DNA of 64,000 nt, taken from NCBI RefSeq assembly GCF_003014735.1, contig NZ_PYAX01000008.1, positions 62,001 to 126,000 on the forward strand, given 5' to 3'. Position numbers and translations under genes: made by a program. The DNA is from Saccharothrix carnea. Lineage in GTDB: Bacteria > Actinomycetota > Actinomycetes > Mycobacteriales > Pseudonocardiaceae. The notes under the pieces were generated by a model, which was not told where the DNA came from, ran no database searches, and saw only the letters and a list, made by a program, of their open reading frames with translations. Positions 26,003-34,618 of this stretch are shown piece by piece (within the stretch, counting starts at the first letter, position 1; each line of letters starts with the position of its first letter).

Positions 26003-27039
26003 GCCGTCACCTCCACCGGTTTGCGCCCGAACCGCTCGCGCACCGACTCGACCACGCCCGCCAGTCCCTTCGGCGCGAACACCAGCACCAGCACGAACAA
26101 CCCGCCCTGCAGGTACAGCCAGCCCTCGGCGAAGTCCTCGCTGAACAACGTCTTGGCGTAGTTCACCGCGATGGCGCCCGCGATCGCACCGGCCAGCACG
26201 AACCGCCCGCCGACCGCCACGCCGACCAGCAGTTCCAGCGACGGCACGATCCCGAGCATCGCGGGGGAGATGATGCCGACCACGGGTACGAACAACGCGC
26301 CCGCCAGACCCGCCATCACCGCCGAGACGGTGAACGTGATCGTCTTGACCAGGGCCGGGTCGTAGCCGAGGAACCGCACCCGGTCCTCGCCGTCGCGCAC
26401 CGCCACCAGCAGCCGCCCGAACCGGCTGCGCACCAGCAGCTTCGCCACCAGGAACAGCACGCCCAGCACCAGCGCCGCGATCGCGTACACGGCCCGCTGC
26501 CCGTTCGGGTCGGTGAGGTCGAGCCCGAAGAACCCGGTGAAGTTCGTCATCCCGTTCGTGCCGCCGGTCAACCCCTGCTGGCCGACCAGCAGGATCACGA
26601 ACGCCGCCGCCAGCGCCTGGGACAGGATCGCGAAGTACGCGCCGCGCACCCGCTGCCGGAACACCAGCAGCCCCAGCAGGAACGCGACCAGGCCGGGCAC
26701 CAGCACCACCGCCGCCAGCGCGAACACCGGGTTGCCGAACGGCTTCCACAGCGCGGGCAGCTCCTCGACCCCGCTCCACACCATGAAGTCCGGCAACCCG
26801 GCCGACCCGGCTTCCTCCAGCTTCAGGTACATGGCCATCGCGTAGCCGCCGAGGCCGAAGAACACGCCCTGCCCGAGCGTCAGCATCCCGCCCTGGCCCC
26901 AGGCCAACGCGATGCCGACCGCGACGATCGCGAAGCACAGGTACTTCGCCAGCAACCCGAGGCGGAACGGCGACAGCGTCAACGGCGCCAGCGCCAGCAG
27001 CACCACGCACACCACGAGGGAGATGCGACCCCACGTCAT
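25999..27039 (-). CDS. urtC: Urea ABC transporter permease UrtC
   Basis: A 346-residue LivM-type permease with about nine hydrophobic helices. Family blocks visible are CFAIVAVGIALAWGQGGMLTLGQGVFFGLGGYAMAMYL near the N-terminus, LTGGTNGMTNF, and the EAA-like loop GRLLVAVRDGEDRVRFLGYDP. The C-terminus FAPKGLAGVVESVRERFG matches UrtC proteins. ATG 27039 overlaps the urtB stop by four bases; an open frame continues upstream but only through urtB in another frame. Confidence 0.94.
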   Translation of the reverse strand: MTWGRISLVVCVVLLALAPLTLSPFRLGLLAKYLCFAIVAVGIALAWGQGGMLTLGQGVFFGLGGYAMAMYLKLEEAGSAGLPDFMVWSGVEELPALWKPFGNPVFALAAVVLVPGLVAFLLGLLVFRQRVRGAYFAILSQALAAAFVILLVGQQGLTGGTNGMTNFTGFFGLDLTDPNGQRAVYAIAALVLGVLFLVAKLLVRSRFGRLLVAVRDGEDRVRFLGYDPALVKTITFTVSAVMAGLAGALFVPVVGIISPAMLGIVPSLELLVGVAVGGRFVLAGAIAGAIAVNYAKTLFSEDFAEGWLYLQGGLFVLVLVFAPKGLAGVVESVRERFGRKPVEVTA

Positions 27040-27911
27040 ACCAACGCCCTCCCCTTCAGCACGAACATGCCCTGCGGCCGGACCTGGAGGAACGCGATGA
27101 TCGCCACGAACACGAGCACCTTGGCCAGGCTGGCGTCCGTCCAGAACTCCAGGTAGCCGTTGAGGAAGCCGAGCGCGACCGCCGCCAGCACCGCGCCGCG
27201 CAACTGGCCCAGCCCACCCGCGACCACGACGAGGAACGCGTCCACGATGTAGAAGGTGCCCAGGCTCGGGCCGACCGGGCCGACGAGCGTCAACGCGACG
27301 CCCGCCACCCCGGCCAGCCCCGAGCCGAGCAGGAACGTGAACCGGTCCACCCGTCCGGTGGCGATGCCGCTGTACGCGGCCAGCTCCCGGTTCTGCACCA
27401 CCGCCCGCATCCGGCGACCGGCGGGCAACCTGGTCAGGTACAGCCACACCCCGACCACGCACACCACGGCCAGCCCGATGATGAACACCCGGTTGTAGGG
27501 CAGGCGCAGGCCGAGCACGTCCACGCCGCCGACCAGCCAGCCCGGTGCCGTCACCTGCACGTTGGGCGCGCCGAACAGGTCACGCGCCAGCTGTTGCAGC
27601 ACCAGGCTCACGCCCCAGGTCAGCAACAGCGTGTCCAACGGCCGCCCGTAGAACCGCCGGATCAGCGACCACTCCAGCAGCAGCCCCATCAGCCCGGCCA
27701 CCGCGAACGCGACCGGCAGCGCGATCAGGAACGACTGGCTGGTGACGCCCTGCAACAGGAACGCGGTGTACGCGCCCGCCATGATGAACTCGCCGTGCGC
27801 CATGTTGATCACGCCCATCTGGCCGAACGTGAACGTCAGCCCGAGCGCGATCAGCAGCAGCACGGCCGCGATGCTCAGCCCGATCGGAAGCTGGTTGGCC
27901 AGCGCGCCCAT
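27036..27911 (-). CDS. urtB: Urea ABC transporter permease UrtB
   Basis: A 291-residue LivH-type permease. Hallmarks are IALGLTFTFGQMGVINMAHGEFIMAGAYTAF near the start, RRFYGRPLDTLLLTWGVSLVLQQLARDLFGAPNV, and the loop GRRMRAVVQNRELAAYSGIATGRVD. Proteobacterial UrtB proteins carry a long N-terminal extension; this short form is usual in actinobacteria. ATG 27911 shares one base with the urtA stop (TGATG). Confidence 0.95.
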   Translation of the reverse strand: MGALANQLPIGLSIAAVLLLIALGLTFTFGQMGVINMAHGEFIMAGAYTAFLLQGVTSQSFLIALPVAFAVAGLMGLLLEWSLIRRFYGRPLDTLLLTWGVSLVLQQLARDLFGAPNVQVTAPGWLVGGVDVLGLRLPYNRVFIIGLAVVCVVGVWLYLTRLPAGRRMRAVVQNRELAAYSGIATGRVDRFTFLLGSGLAGVAGVALTLVGPVGPSLGTFYIVDAFLVVVAGGLGQLRGAVLAAVALGFLNGYLEFWTDASLAKVLVFVAIIAFLQVRPQGMFVLKGRALV

Positions 27912-29128
27912 CAGCTGAGACCCCCGGCCCAGTCGTAGCTCCTCAGGTACGGGTCCGGCTTGATCGGGCCGGGGGAGGACCACACCTCCTTGATCTGGCC
28001 GTCCGCCTGCACCAGGCCGATCCGCGCGGTCTTGGCCACGTGCTGGTTGTCGCCGTCGATGGTGGTCGTGCCCTCGGGCGCCTCGATCGTGATGCCGCCC
28101 GCGGCCTTGCGCACCGCCTCGACCTCGGTCGTGCCCGCCTTCTTCACCGCTTCCGCCCACAGGTAGACCGCGTTGTAACCGGCTTCCATCGGGTCGGACG
28201 TCACCTTGTCCGCGCCGTACTTCGCCTTGAACGCCTTGACGAACGCGTCGTTCGCGGGCGTGGTGGTGGTCTGGTAGTAGTTCCACGCCACCAGGTGCCC
28301 GGCCACATTCTCCGGCCCGATGCCCTTGACCTCTTCCTCGGCGACGCTCACCGAGACCACCGGCGTGGTCTGCGGCGTGATGCCGGAACCGCGCAGCTGC
28401 TTGAAGAACGCCACGTTGCTGTCGCCGTTGAGGGTGTTGAACACCGCGTCCGGCTTGGCGTCGGCGATCTTGTTGACGAGAGTGCTGTACTCGGTGTGCC
28501 CGAGCGGCGTGTACTCCTCGCCCAGCACCTCGATGCCCTTCGCGGCGGCGTACGCCTTGATGATCTTGTTGGCGGTGCGCGGGAACACGTAGTCGCTGCC
28601 CACCAAAAACATCTTCTTCTTGCCCTGCGCGGCCAGGTAGTCCAGCGCGGGCACGATCTGCTGGTTCGTCGTCGCGCCGGTGTAGAAGATGTACGGCGAG
28701 CTCTCCAGCCCCTCGTACTGCACCGGGTACCACAGCAGCGCCTTGTTGCGCTCGAACACCGGCAGCATCGCCTTGCGGCTGGCCGAGGTCCAGCCGCCGA
28801 ACACCGTCGCCACCTTGTCCTGCGAGATCAGCTTCTGCGCCTTCTCCGCGAACGTCGGCCAGTCCGACGCGCCGTCCTCGGTGACCGGGACCAGCTTCTT
28901 GCCCAGCACACCTCCCTTCGCGTTGATCTCCTCGACGGCCAGCAGCTCCGCGTCGCGCACGGTCACCTCGCTGATGGCCATCGTGCCGCTCAGCGAGTGC
29001 AGGATGCCGACCTTGATCTCGTCACCGGAGGCACCCGCGCCGCCGCCGGGCTCGTCGACGCAGGCCGTGGCGAGCAGGGCGGGCAGCAGGAGGGCGGTCA
29101 GACCGCGGCTGAAGGTTCTGGAACGCAC
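27911..29128 (-). CDS. urtA: Urea ABC transporter substrate-binding lipoprotein UrtA
   Basis: A 405-residue lipoprotein; lipobox LLATAC (Cys23). The text [71 protein letters not shown] and [11 protein letters not shown] is diagnostic for UrtA among Leu/Ile/Val-binding-like proteins. GTG 29128 has GAAAGGAG upstream. It is the first gene of the operon, so the promoter should lie in 29129-29200. I looked for a clear GlnR box there and did not find one. No urease genes occur in the window, so internal urea use depends on genes elsewhere. Confidence 0.95.
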   Translation of the reverse strand: MRSRTFSRGLTALLLPALLATACVDEPGGGAGASGDEIKVGILHSLSGTMAISEVTVRDAELLAVEEINAKGGVLGKKLVPVTEDGASDWPTFAEKAQKLISQDKVATVFGGWTSASRKAMLPVFERNKALLWYPVQYEGLESSPYIFYTGATTNQQIVPALDYLAAQGKKKMFLVGSDYVFPRTANKIIKAYAAAKGIEVLGEEYTPLGHTEYSTLVNKIADAKPDAVFNTLNGDSNVAFFKQLRGSGITPQTTPVVSVSVAEEEVKGIGPENVAGHLVAWNYYQTTTTPANDAFVKAFKAKYGADKVTSDPMEAGYNAVYLWAEAVKKAGTTEVEAVRKAAGGITIEAPEGTTTIDGDNQHVAKTARIGLVQADGQIKEVWSSPGPIKPDPYLRSYDWAGGLS

Positions 29129-29387
29129 CGGCGGCTCCTTTCGAGCAGGTGGAACCGAGAAGCTATGAACCGCGTGTTGCGTGCCTGGCGCGCGCGGTTA
29201 CGTTCGTGTGGCCAAGTGCGCACGGTATGTACTTGTGACCTTCCCCGCTCACCAACCGCAGTCGCCGTGTCATCCGTTCGGCCGCCGGCATCGTCCGAAG
29301 GTGCGACACGGCCGGGCACCTTCGGCCGACGATCGCGCACCGTCCCTCGTCCTACGTTCGGTGGCGAGAAACGGATCGGGGGCGGAC

Positions 29388-30518
29388 ATGGGTGGGCGGA
29401 TCGCGTCGCTGGACGTGCTGCGCGGGGTGGCGATCCTGGGCACGTTCGGGACCAACGTGTGGGCTTTCACGCACCCGCGAGGGGTGACGGGTTTCCTGGC
29501 CGACTTCGGCTCGGGCGCGGGCGACACCGCGACGGCGTTGCTGCAGATGATCACGAACGGCAAGTTCCTGGGCCTGCTGTCGATCATGTTCGGCATCGGC
29601 CTGGCGATCCAGCACCGCTCCGCCGTGCGGCGCGGACAGCGGTGGCCGGGCTGGTACCTGTGGCGCTCGGCGCTGCTGCTGTTCGAGGGCCTGCTGCACT
29701 ACGTGCTGGTGTTCGAGTTCGACGTGCTGATGTTCTACGCCGTGGTGTCCGTGCTGGTCGCGTACCTGGTGGGGCGCGGGCCGCGCGTCCAGGTCGCCTG
29801 GATGGCGGTGCTGGGCGCGGTGAACCTGGCGGTCGTCGGCCTGATCACCCTGGCGCTGCTGACCGGCGGCACGACCATCGGCGACCCCGGCTTCGTGCTG
29901 ACCACGGACAGCTGGTGGGGTGGTGTGCGGGCCAGGGTCGAGTACTTCGCGGTGTTCCGCGCCGAGGGTTTCCTGGTGCTGCCGTTGAGCGGCCTGCTGT
30001 TCCTGGCCGGTGTGCGGCTGTTCCAGGCGGGCGCGCTGGAGGACTCGGCACGGGGCGCCCGGATCCAGCGGCGGCTGGTGGTGTGGGGCCTCGGGCTCGG
30101 CGTGCCGCTGAACGTCACCACCACGCTCGCCGGCGGCGACTGGTTCGCCGTGGACCGGTACGTGTGCGCGCCGCTGGTCGCGTTCGGCCTGCTCGGCGCG
30201 ATCACCGCGCTGGTCAACCGGATGCGGGCGGAGCCGGGACCGGTGCGCCGGGGCGTCACGGCGGTCGGCCGGTCGGCGATGAGCTGCTACATCGGGCAGA
30301 ACCTGCTCGCGTCCGCGCTGTGCTACCCGTGGGGACTCGGCCTGGCTCAGCGGTGGGGCCACCTGGGACCTTGGTTCACCGGGGCGGTGTGGCTGCTGGT
30401 CGCCGCGCTGCTGGTGGTGGGCGCGTCGTGGTGGATGCGCCGCTTCCCCCGCGGCCCGGTGGAAACCGTGTGGGACTGGGCCTACCGCGCGCCGCGACGC
30501 CGGTCGGTCGCGGCCTAG
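29388..30518 (+). CDS. DUF418-family membrane protein
   Basis: A 376-residue multi-pass protein. The start RIASLDVLRGVAILGTFGTNVWAF and the middle GKFLGLLSIMFGIGLAI are DUF418 hallmarks, and the C-terminal half contains SAMSCYIGQNLLASALCYPWGLGL typical of the DUF418 domain. About eight to ten helices are visible. ATG 29388 has GGGGG 5 nt upstream; GTG 29361 is an alternative. The function of the family is unknown; it resembles acyltransferase_3-like membrane proteins. It ends in a hairpin shared with the convergent caspase-like gene. Confidence 0.85.
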   Translation: MGGRIASLDVLRGVAILGTFGTNVWAFTHPRGVTGFLADFGSGAGDTATALLQMITNGKFLGLLSIMFGIGLAIQHRSAVRRGQRWPGWYLWRSALLLFEGLLHYVLVFEFDVLMFYAVVSVLVAYLVGRGPRVQVAWMAVLGAVNLAVVGLITLALLTGGTTIGDPGFVLTTDSWWGGVRARVEYFAVFRAEGFLVLPLSGLLFLAGVRLFQAGALEDSARGARIQRRLVVWGLGLGVPLNVTTTLAGGDWFAVDRYVCAPLVAFGLLGAITALVNRMRAEPGPVRRGVTAVGRSAMSCYIGQNLLASALCYPWGLGLAQRWGHLGPWFTGAVWLLVAALLVVGASWWMRRFPRGPVETVWDWAYRAPRRRSVAA

Positions 30519-30562
30519 GGGTGGTGGACCGGGTCAGGTGATCCAGACCCGGTCCACCACCC
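30519..30562. terminator. Bidirectional terminator between convergent genes
   Basis: A 17-bp perfect stem (30519-30535 with 30546-30562; core GTGGTGGACCGGGTC and complement) with a 10-nt loop. It starts at the first base after the DUF418 stop. It contains the last codons and stop of the minus-strand caspase-like gene, whose 3' end is part of the hairpin. Confidence 0.85.
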
Positions 30563-32630
30563 ACCAGGCGACGGCGGCCAACACCCCACCGGCGCCGACG
30601 ACCGGCACCGCGGCCCACTCGATGATCGCCAGGACGCTTGCGGTCACGACACCACCGCCCACTGCGCCGATGTGTCCCACTCGCCTCCGGTCCTTATTGT
30701 CCGCAGCGACGGACGGCTTGGGCGGTATGCGCTTGGGCCGCAACCCCTTGGCGTCCACGCGGTCCCGCACCCAGACCCACACCTCATTCTCCTTCCAGAG
30801 CGGTCCGTACGGTGAGACTCCGGCCAGGAATCGCCCGTTGCCGCTCAGCGCGGGCAACTGCAGGTCGGTGGGGATCGTCCGACTGGTCTTCCCGTCCGCG
30901 ACGCTGCGGAGTTCGACCCCGTGCCACCCACGGCAGATAAGAACGTTGAGCTCCGGCCCGAAAGCGACCGGGCCGAGGAACCTCGACTCGTCGAGCTCCG
31001 CGGAGCTGACCACCTCCCAGGTGTCGGCGCGCCACACCCTGACGGTCTTCTTCGACGCTGCGGCCAAGAGCAGCCCGTACTTCAACGCGACGACCCGCAC
31101 GCCAGGGAGGTCCGTGGAGCCGATCCGCGTCCAGGTCGTCGTGTTCCACAGGTCGATGCGCTCGTCGTCCGTCGCGACCAACAGGCGTGGGGTGTCGGGG
31201 CAGAACCGGACGTCGCGGAGGTCGCGGAACACCGGCTCGTCGAGGGCCTGCCAGCGATCACCAACGGACTGGAAGATTTTCGTGGCACCCCGCGAAGTGA
31301 CGGCGAGTAGCGTGCCGTCGTGGTTGAAGCCCACCCGGTCGACGTACCCGGCGACGGTGACGGAGGCCACCGCAGTCCATGTCTCCGTGCTGAAAACGGT
31401 AAGGCGCTGGTAGGACGACACCGCAACCAGTCGGTCGTCGGGGCTGAACGCGCGGAACACCCCGTCGGTCAACTCGAAGATCGCTCGCCAGCCCTGGGTG
31501 CTTCGAACCCACTTGCCGGCGGCCAGCATGGACGAGTCGTGGCTGAACACCACCCTGCGGTTCGCGCGCCCGACGACGCCGTTGGCGTCGAACTCCGGTA
31601 CGGACCGCCGAAGCACTGTCCGGATCGGCTGATCGGCCAGGACCGCGAGCGGCGGCGGGGTGATCGGGCCCGGTGGAGGTGCGGTCGCTGCGGCGGGACG
31701 GGGCGGGGTCTTGCGCGCAGCAGGGGGAACCTGGCTCACGCTCTTCTCGAGCACGCGCAGCGCCGCGAGTGAGACCTGGTCACCCTCCTGGGCCAGCTCG
31801 CGCAGGATGCGCAACCCTGCCCGGCGGAAACCGGCCTTCGGGCTGCGCAGGAGTCGGCGCAGCTCGTCCGGCAGCCCAGGGGGTAGCGGCGTGCCCGCAT
31901 AGGCGATCCGCAGGTCGCCGGACAACGTGCCGCTGCTCGTCGGCGTCTGGTCGGGGTTCGTGCGGCGCACCCGGTCGTAGACGTACCGGTAGAGGTCGAG
32001 GGCGCTGATCTCGCCGTCGTGGTCGAGGTCGGCGTCGCCGGTCCGCAGGCCGTCGATGATCGCCTTGGTGAAGACGGACGGCTCGGCGCGGTCGTCGACG
32101 TGGTCGCCCACCGGCTCGTAGGCGTACTGGATGTGCGTGGACGCGGTCATGACCGCGCAGCCGCGGCCTTCCACCAGCTGCTGGACGACGTCGACGTCCT
32201 CGGTCGCGCGCGGCAGCATCCCGCTGGGGAAGGCGCCGCCGTAGCAGCAGTCGAGCCACACCACGACCTGCCCGGCCAGGCTGTCGTCGATCTGCCTGCG
32301 GACGAACGCCGCGTCGAGCGAGGTGGTCGCGAGCACGGTGTGCCGGGTGTCGGTGGTGACGAAGTGCAGGTCGCCGAGCCTCGCCTTGACCCCGTGACCG
32401 GAGAGGTAGAGCAAGACGAGGTCGTCGTGCCGGGCTTGGCCGAGCACGGTCTCGATGCGCTCGCGCAAGTGCTGCACGGGCTCGTTGACCAGCACCTCGG
32501 TCGCGAAGTCCCCGATCGCCGGATCGCTCAGGACCATGTCCAGCTCGGTGGCGTCGAGGCGCGGCGCGCGCAGGGCACCGAAGGTCGGATCGCGATAGGT
32601 GTCGGTGGCGATCAGCAACGCGCGGCGCAT
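30534..32630 (-). CDS. Caspase-like peptidase with EF-hand loop, WD40-like repeats and C-terminal membrane segments
   Basis: A 698-residue multidomain protein. Residues 1-~235 are a caspase (C14/metacaspase-like) domain: His79 in YLSGHG and the catalytic Cys, probably Cys129, in VVWLDCCYGG. Within it a calcium-loop signature DLDHDGEISALD (201-212) fits an EF-hand. A helical HEAT-like patch (LRRLLRSPKAGFRRAGLRILRELAQEG) and a Pro-rich linker follow. About seven WD40-like blades occupy ~330-610 (AFSPDDRLVAVSSYQRLTVFSTETWTAV, RIDLWNTTTWTRIG, VRVWRADTWEVVSS). Two hydrophobic segments end the protein. The layout matches actinobacterial caspase-repeat proteins of EACC1-associated or conflict-system type. 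There is no adjacent partner gene; it is monocistronic. Confidence 0.88.
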   Translation of the reverse strand: MRRALLIATDTYRDPTFGALRAPRLDATELDMVLSDPAIGDFATEVLVNEPVQHLRERIETVLGQARHDDLVLLYLSGHGVKARLGDLHFVTTDTRHTVLATTSLDAAFVRRQIDDSLAGQVVVWLDCCYGGAFPSGMLPRATEDVDVVQQLVEGRGCAVMTASTHIQYAYEPVGDHVDDRAEPSVFTKAIIDGLRTGDADLDHDGEISALDLYRYVYDRVRRTNPDQTPTSSGTLSGDLRIAYAGTPLPPGLPDELRRLLRSPKAGFRRAGLRILRELAQEGDQVSLAALRVLEKSVSQVPPAARKTPPRPAAATAPPPGPITPPPLAVLADQPIRTVLRRSVPEFDANGVVGRANRRVVFSHDSSMLAAGKWVRSTQGWRAIFELTDGVFRAFSPDDRLVAVSSYQRLTVFSTETWTAVASVTVAGYVDRVGFNHDGTLLAVTSRGATKIFQSVGDRWQALDEPVFRDLRDVRFCPDTPRLLVATDDERIDLWNTTTWTRIGSTDLPGVRVVALKYGLLLAAASKKTVRVWRADTWEVVSSAELDESRFLGPVAFGPELNVLICRGWHGVELRSVADGKTSRTIPTDLQLPALSGNGRFLAGVSPYGPLWKENEVWVWVRDRVDAKGLRPKRIPPKPSVAADNKDRRRVGHIGAVGGGVVTASVLAIIEWAAVPVVGAGGVLAAVAWWVVDRVWIT

Positions 32631-32733
32631 GGGACGAGATTAGGGAGTGCGGCGCACGGTCGGCGCGATTCGCGCCGGGATCACCGGAACGGTCCCGCAG
32701 TGGCGGCACAGGCCCGGCACATACGCTTCCGGC

Positions 32734-33633
32734 ATGAGTCCCCTCGACGTGGACACCAGGGTGCTGCGGTACTTCGTGGCCGTGGCCGAGAGGTTGAGCT
32801 TCACCGCGGCGGCGCGCGACCTCTACGTCTCGCAACCCGCGTTGAGCAGGCAGATCAGGCAGCTGGAAGCCGACCTCGGCGTCGAGCTGTTCGTGCGGAC
32901 CGGCCGGGAGATCCGGCTGACGGCCGCGGGCGGCGAGCTGCTGCGGTCGGCCCGGACAGCGCTGGACGACTGGCGTGACGCGGTGCGGGTGGTGCGTTCG
33001 GTGGCGGCGGCCGAGGCGAACGTGCTGCGGGTCGGGTTCGTCGTGTCGGGCGGCGGCAGCGTGGCGCGACGGGCCCGGGCGGCGTTCGCCGAGCAGCGGC
33101 CCGACGTGGCGGTCGAGCCGAAGCGGTGCGACTGGGGAGCCGAGCCGGACGCCCTGCGGCAAGGGGTGGTCGACGTGGCGTTCGTGTGGCTGCCCGCGGA
33201 CACCGCCGGCCTGCGCGCCCGCGTGGTGGCGACCGAGGCCCGGTACGTCGCCCTGGCCCGTGACCACCCGTTGACGGCACGGGAGTCGGTGGGCATCGCG
33301 GACCTGCGCGACGAGCCGCTGATGTGGACGCGCAAGGCACCGAAGGAGTGGGTCGACTGGTGGGCGGTCAACCCGCGGCCGGACGGCCGGGAACCCGTGT
33401 GGGGACCGGAGAACGACAACGTGGACGAGATGCTGGAGCACGTCGCGACCGGCGCGGCGGTGTGCTTCGGCCCCGAGTCGATGGCGGCCTACTACGCGCA
33501 CCCCGACCTGGCGTGGCGGCCGGTCACCGACATCGAGCCGCTGCGGATCGCGATCGCGTGGGTGCCGGAGACCGTCAACCCGGTGGCGCACGCCTTCGTG
33601 GCGGCCACCTTGCGGCTGAGCAGCGCAACCTAG
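32734..33633 (+). CDS. LysR-family transcriptional regulator
   Basis: A 299-residue regulator. The N-terminal winged HTH reads LRYFVAVAERLSFTAAARDLYVSQPALSRQIRQLEADLGVELFVRTGREIRLT; the rest is the periplasmic-binding-like effector domain (RVGFVVSGGGSVARRARAAF...). TACGCT at 32722-32727, 6 nt before ATG 32734, suggests a -10 element and leaderless translation. It diverges from the caspase-like gene (103 nt between starts) and precedes the MDMPI-type gene by 49 nt. Either neighbour could be its target. Inducer unknown. Confidence 0.92.
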   Translation: MSPLDVDTRVLRYFVAVAERLSFTAAARDLYVSQPALSRQIRQLEADLGVELFVRTGREIRLTAAGGELLRSARTALDDWRDAVRVVRSVAAAEANVLRVGFVVSGGGSVARRARAAFAEQRPDVAVEPKRCDWGAEPDALRQGVVDVAFVWLPADTAGLRARVVATEARYVALARDHPLTARESVGIADLRDEPLMWTRKAPKEWVDWWAVNPRPDGREPVWGPENDNVDEMLEHVATGAAVCFGPESMAAYYAHPDLAWRPVTDIEPLRIAIAWVPETVNPVAHAFVAATLRLSSAT

Positions 33634-33682
33634 AAGAAATCTGACACTGTTACGGTTGGCGGGTCGACTGGGGGAGGTTGCC

Positions 33683-34546
33683 GTGGGGGACGTGTCCGAG
33701 CAGTGGCCCGTGGTGCGGGACGTGCTGTCCGAAGTGACCGGGCGGTTCGCGGACCTGGTCCGCTCCGCCGAGCCGAGCGCGCTCGCCACCCCGGACTGGA
33801 CGGTGGCCGACACGGCGGCGCACGTCGTCGCCATCGCCTCCATCTACACCACGTTGCTGGCGCCGGACGGCGCCGAGGTCGCCGATCCCGTCCTGGCCGC
33901 GCGCATCCCCACCGTCACCGTGGACACCGTCGCCGACCTGAACGACCTGGCACTGCGGCGGTTCACCGAGCGCGACCCCGCCACGCTGGCCGCGATGATG
34001 CGGTCGACGGTGGCCACGATCCTCGAGACGACCGAGGGGACCGACCCGACCCGGACCGTGCCGTGGCTGGGCGACTCCCGGGTGCCGGTCGCGGGCGTGC
34101 TCGCCCACCTGGTCAACGAACAGCTCGTCCACGGGTGGGACATCGCCCGCGGCGTCAGCGCGCCGTGGCCGATCCCGGCGCGCGAGGCCGCGTTGTTCTT
34201 CGAGCTGTTCATCGTCGGCATGATGCGCAACGACGTCGGCGGCGTGCTCGGCGACGCACCGACCGGCGACCGCCGCATCGCCGTCGCCTTCCGCTCCCGC
34301 CACACCACCCCGGTGACGCTCGTGCTGCACCGCGGCCGGGTGTCGCTCGACCCGGACGGGCCGGTCGACGTGCGCCTGACGTTCGACCCGGCCGTGCTGA
34401 ACCTGGTCCTGTTCGGCCGGGTCAGCCGCACGCGCGCCGCGCTGACCGGCAAGCTGCGCGTCGGCGGACCCCGCCCGTGGCTGCTGCCCGCGTTCCTGCG
34501 CACCGTGCGGCTGCCGACGAACGCCGTGCCGCTGTCCGCGGACTAG
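33683..34546 (+). CDS. Maleylpyruvate isomerase-like (MDMPI) mycothiol-dependent family protein
   Basis: A 287-residue cytoplasmic protein. GTG 33683 has GGGGGAGG 5 nt upstream. The N-terminal ~180 residues have the DinB/MDMPI four-helix layout, with metal-ligand-like His in DTAAHVVAIAS and VLAHLVNEQLVHGWDIAR. Residues ~200-287 (VTLVLHRGRVSLDPDGPVDVRLTFDPAVLNLVLFGR) look like an SCP2-type sterol-carrier-like domain, a pairing common in actinobacterial members. A thiol-transfer or isomerase role with mycothiol is family knowledge, not shown here. It may be controlled by the LysR regulator just upstream. Confidence 0.82.
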   Translation: MGDVSEQWPVVRDVLSEVTGRFADLVRSAEPSALATPDWTVADTAAHVVAIASIYTTLLAPDGAEVADPVLAARIPTVTVDTVADLNDLALRRFTERDPATLAAMMRSTVATILETTEGTDPTRTVPWLGDSRVPVAGVLAHLVNEQLVHGWDIARGVSAPWPIPAREAALFFELFIVGMMRNDVGGVLGDAPTGDRRIAVAFRSRHTTPVTLVLHRGRVSLDPDGPVDVRLTFDPAVLNLVLFGRVSRTRAALTGKLRVGGPRPWLLPAFLRTVRLPTNAVPLSAD

Positions 34547-34567
34547 CGCGGGCCGCCCGCAACGCGC

Positions 34568-34604
34568 ACCGCCCCGCCGAGGACGGAAGCCTCGGCGGGG
34601 CGGT
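34568..34604. terminator. Bidirectional terminator
   Basis: A perfect 15-bp stem ACCGCCCCGCCGAGG/CCTCGGCGGGGCGGT with a 7-nt loop, between two convergent stops at 34546 and 34619; TT follows on the plus strand. Confidence 0.88.
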
Positions 34605-34618
34605 TCAGCCGCGACAGG

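Noticed and set aside
29129..29387. GlnR (nitrogen) box upstream of urtA
   Set aside because: GTTAC/GTAAC words occur, but not with the second half-site at the expected spacing, so no site is claimed.
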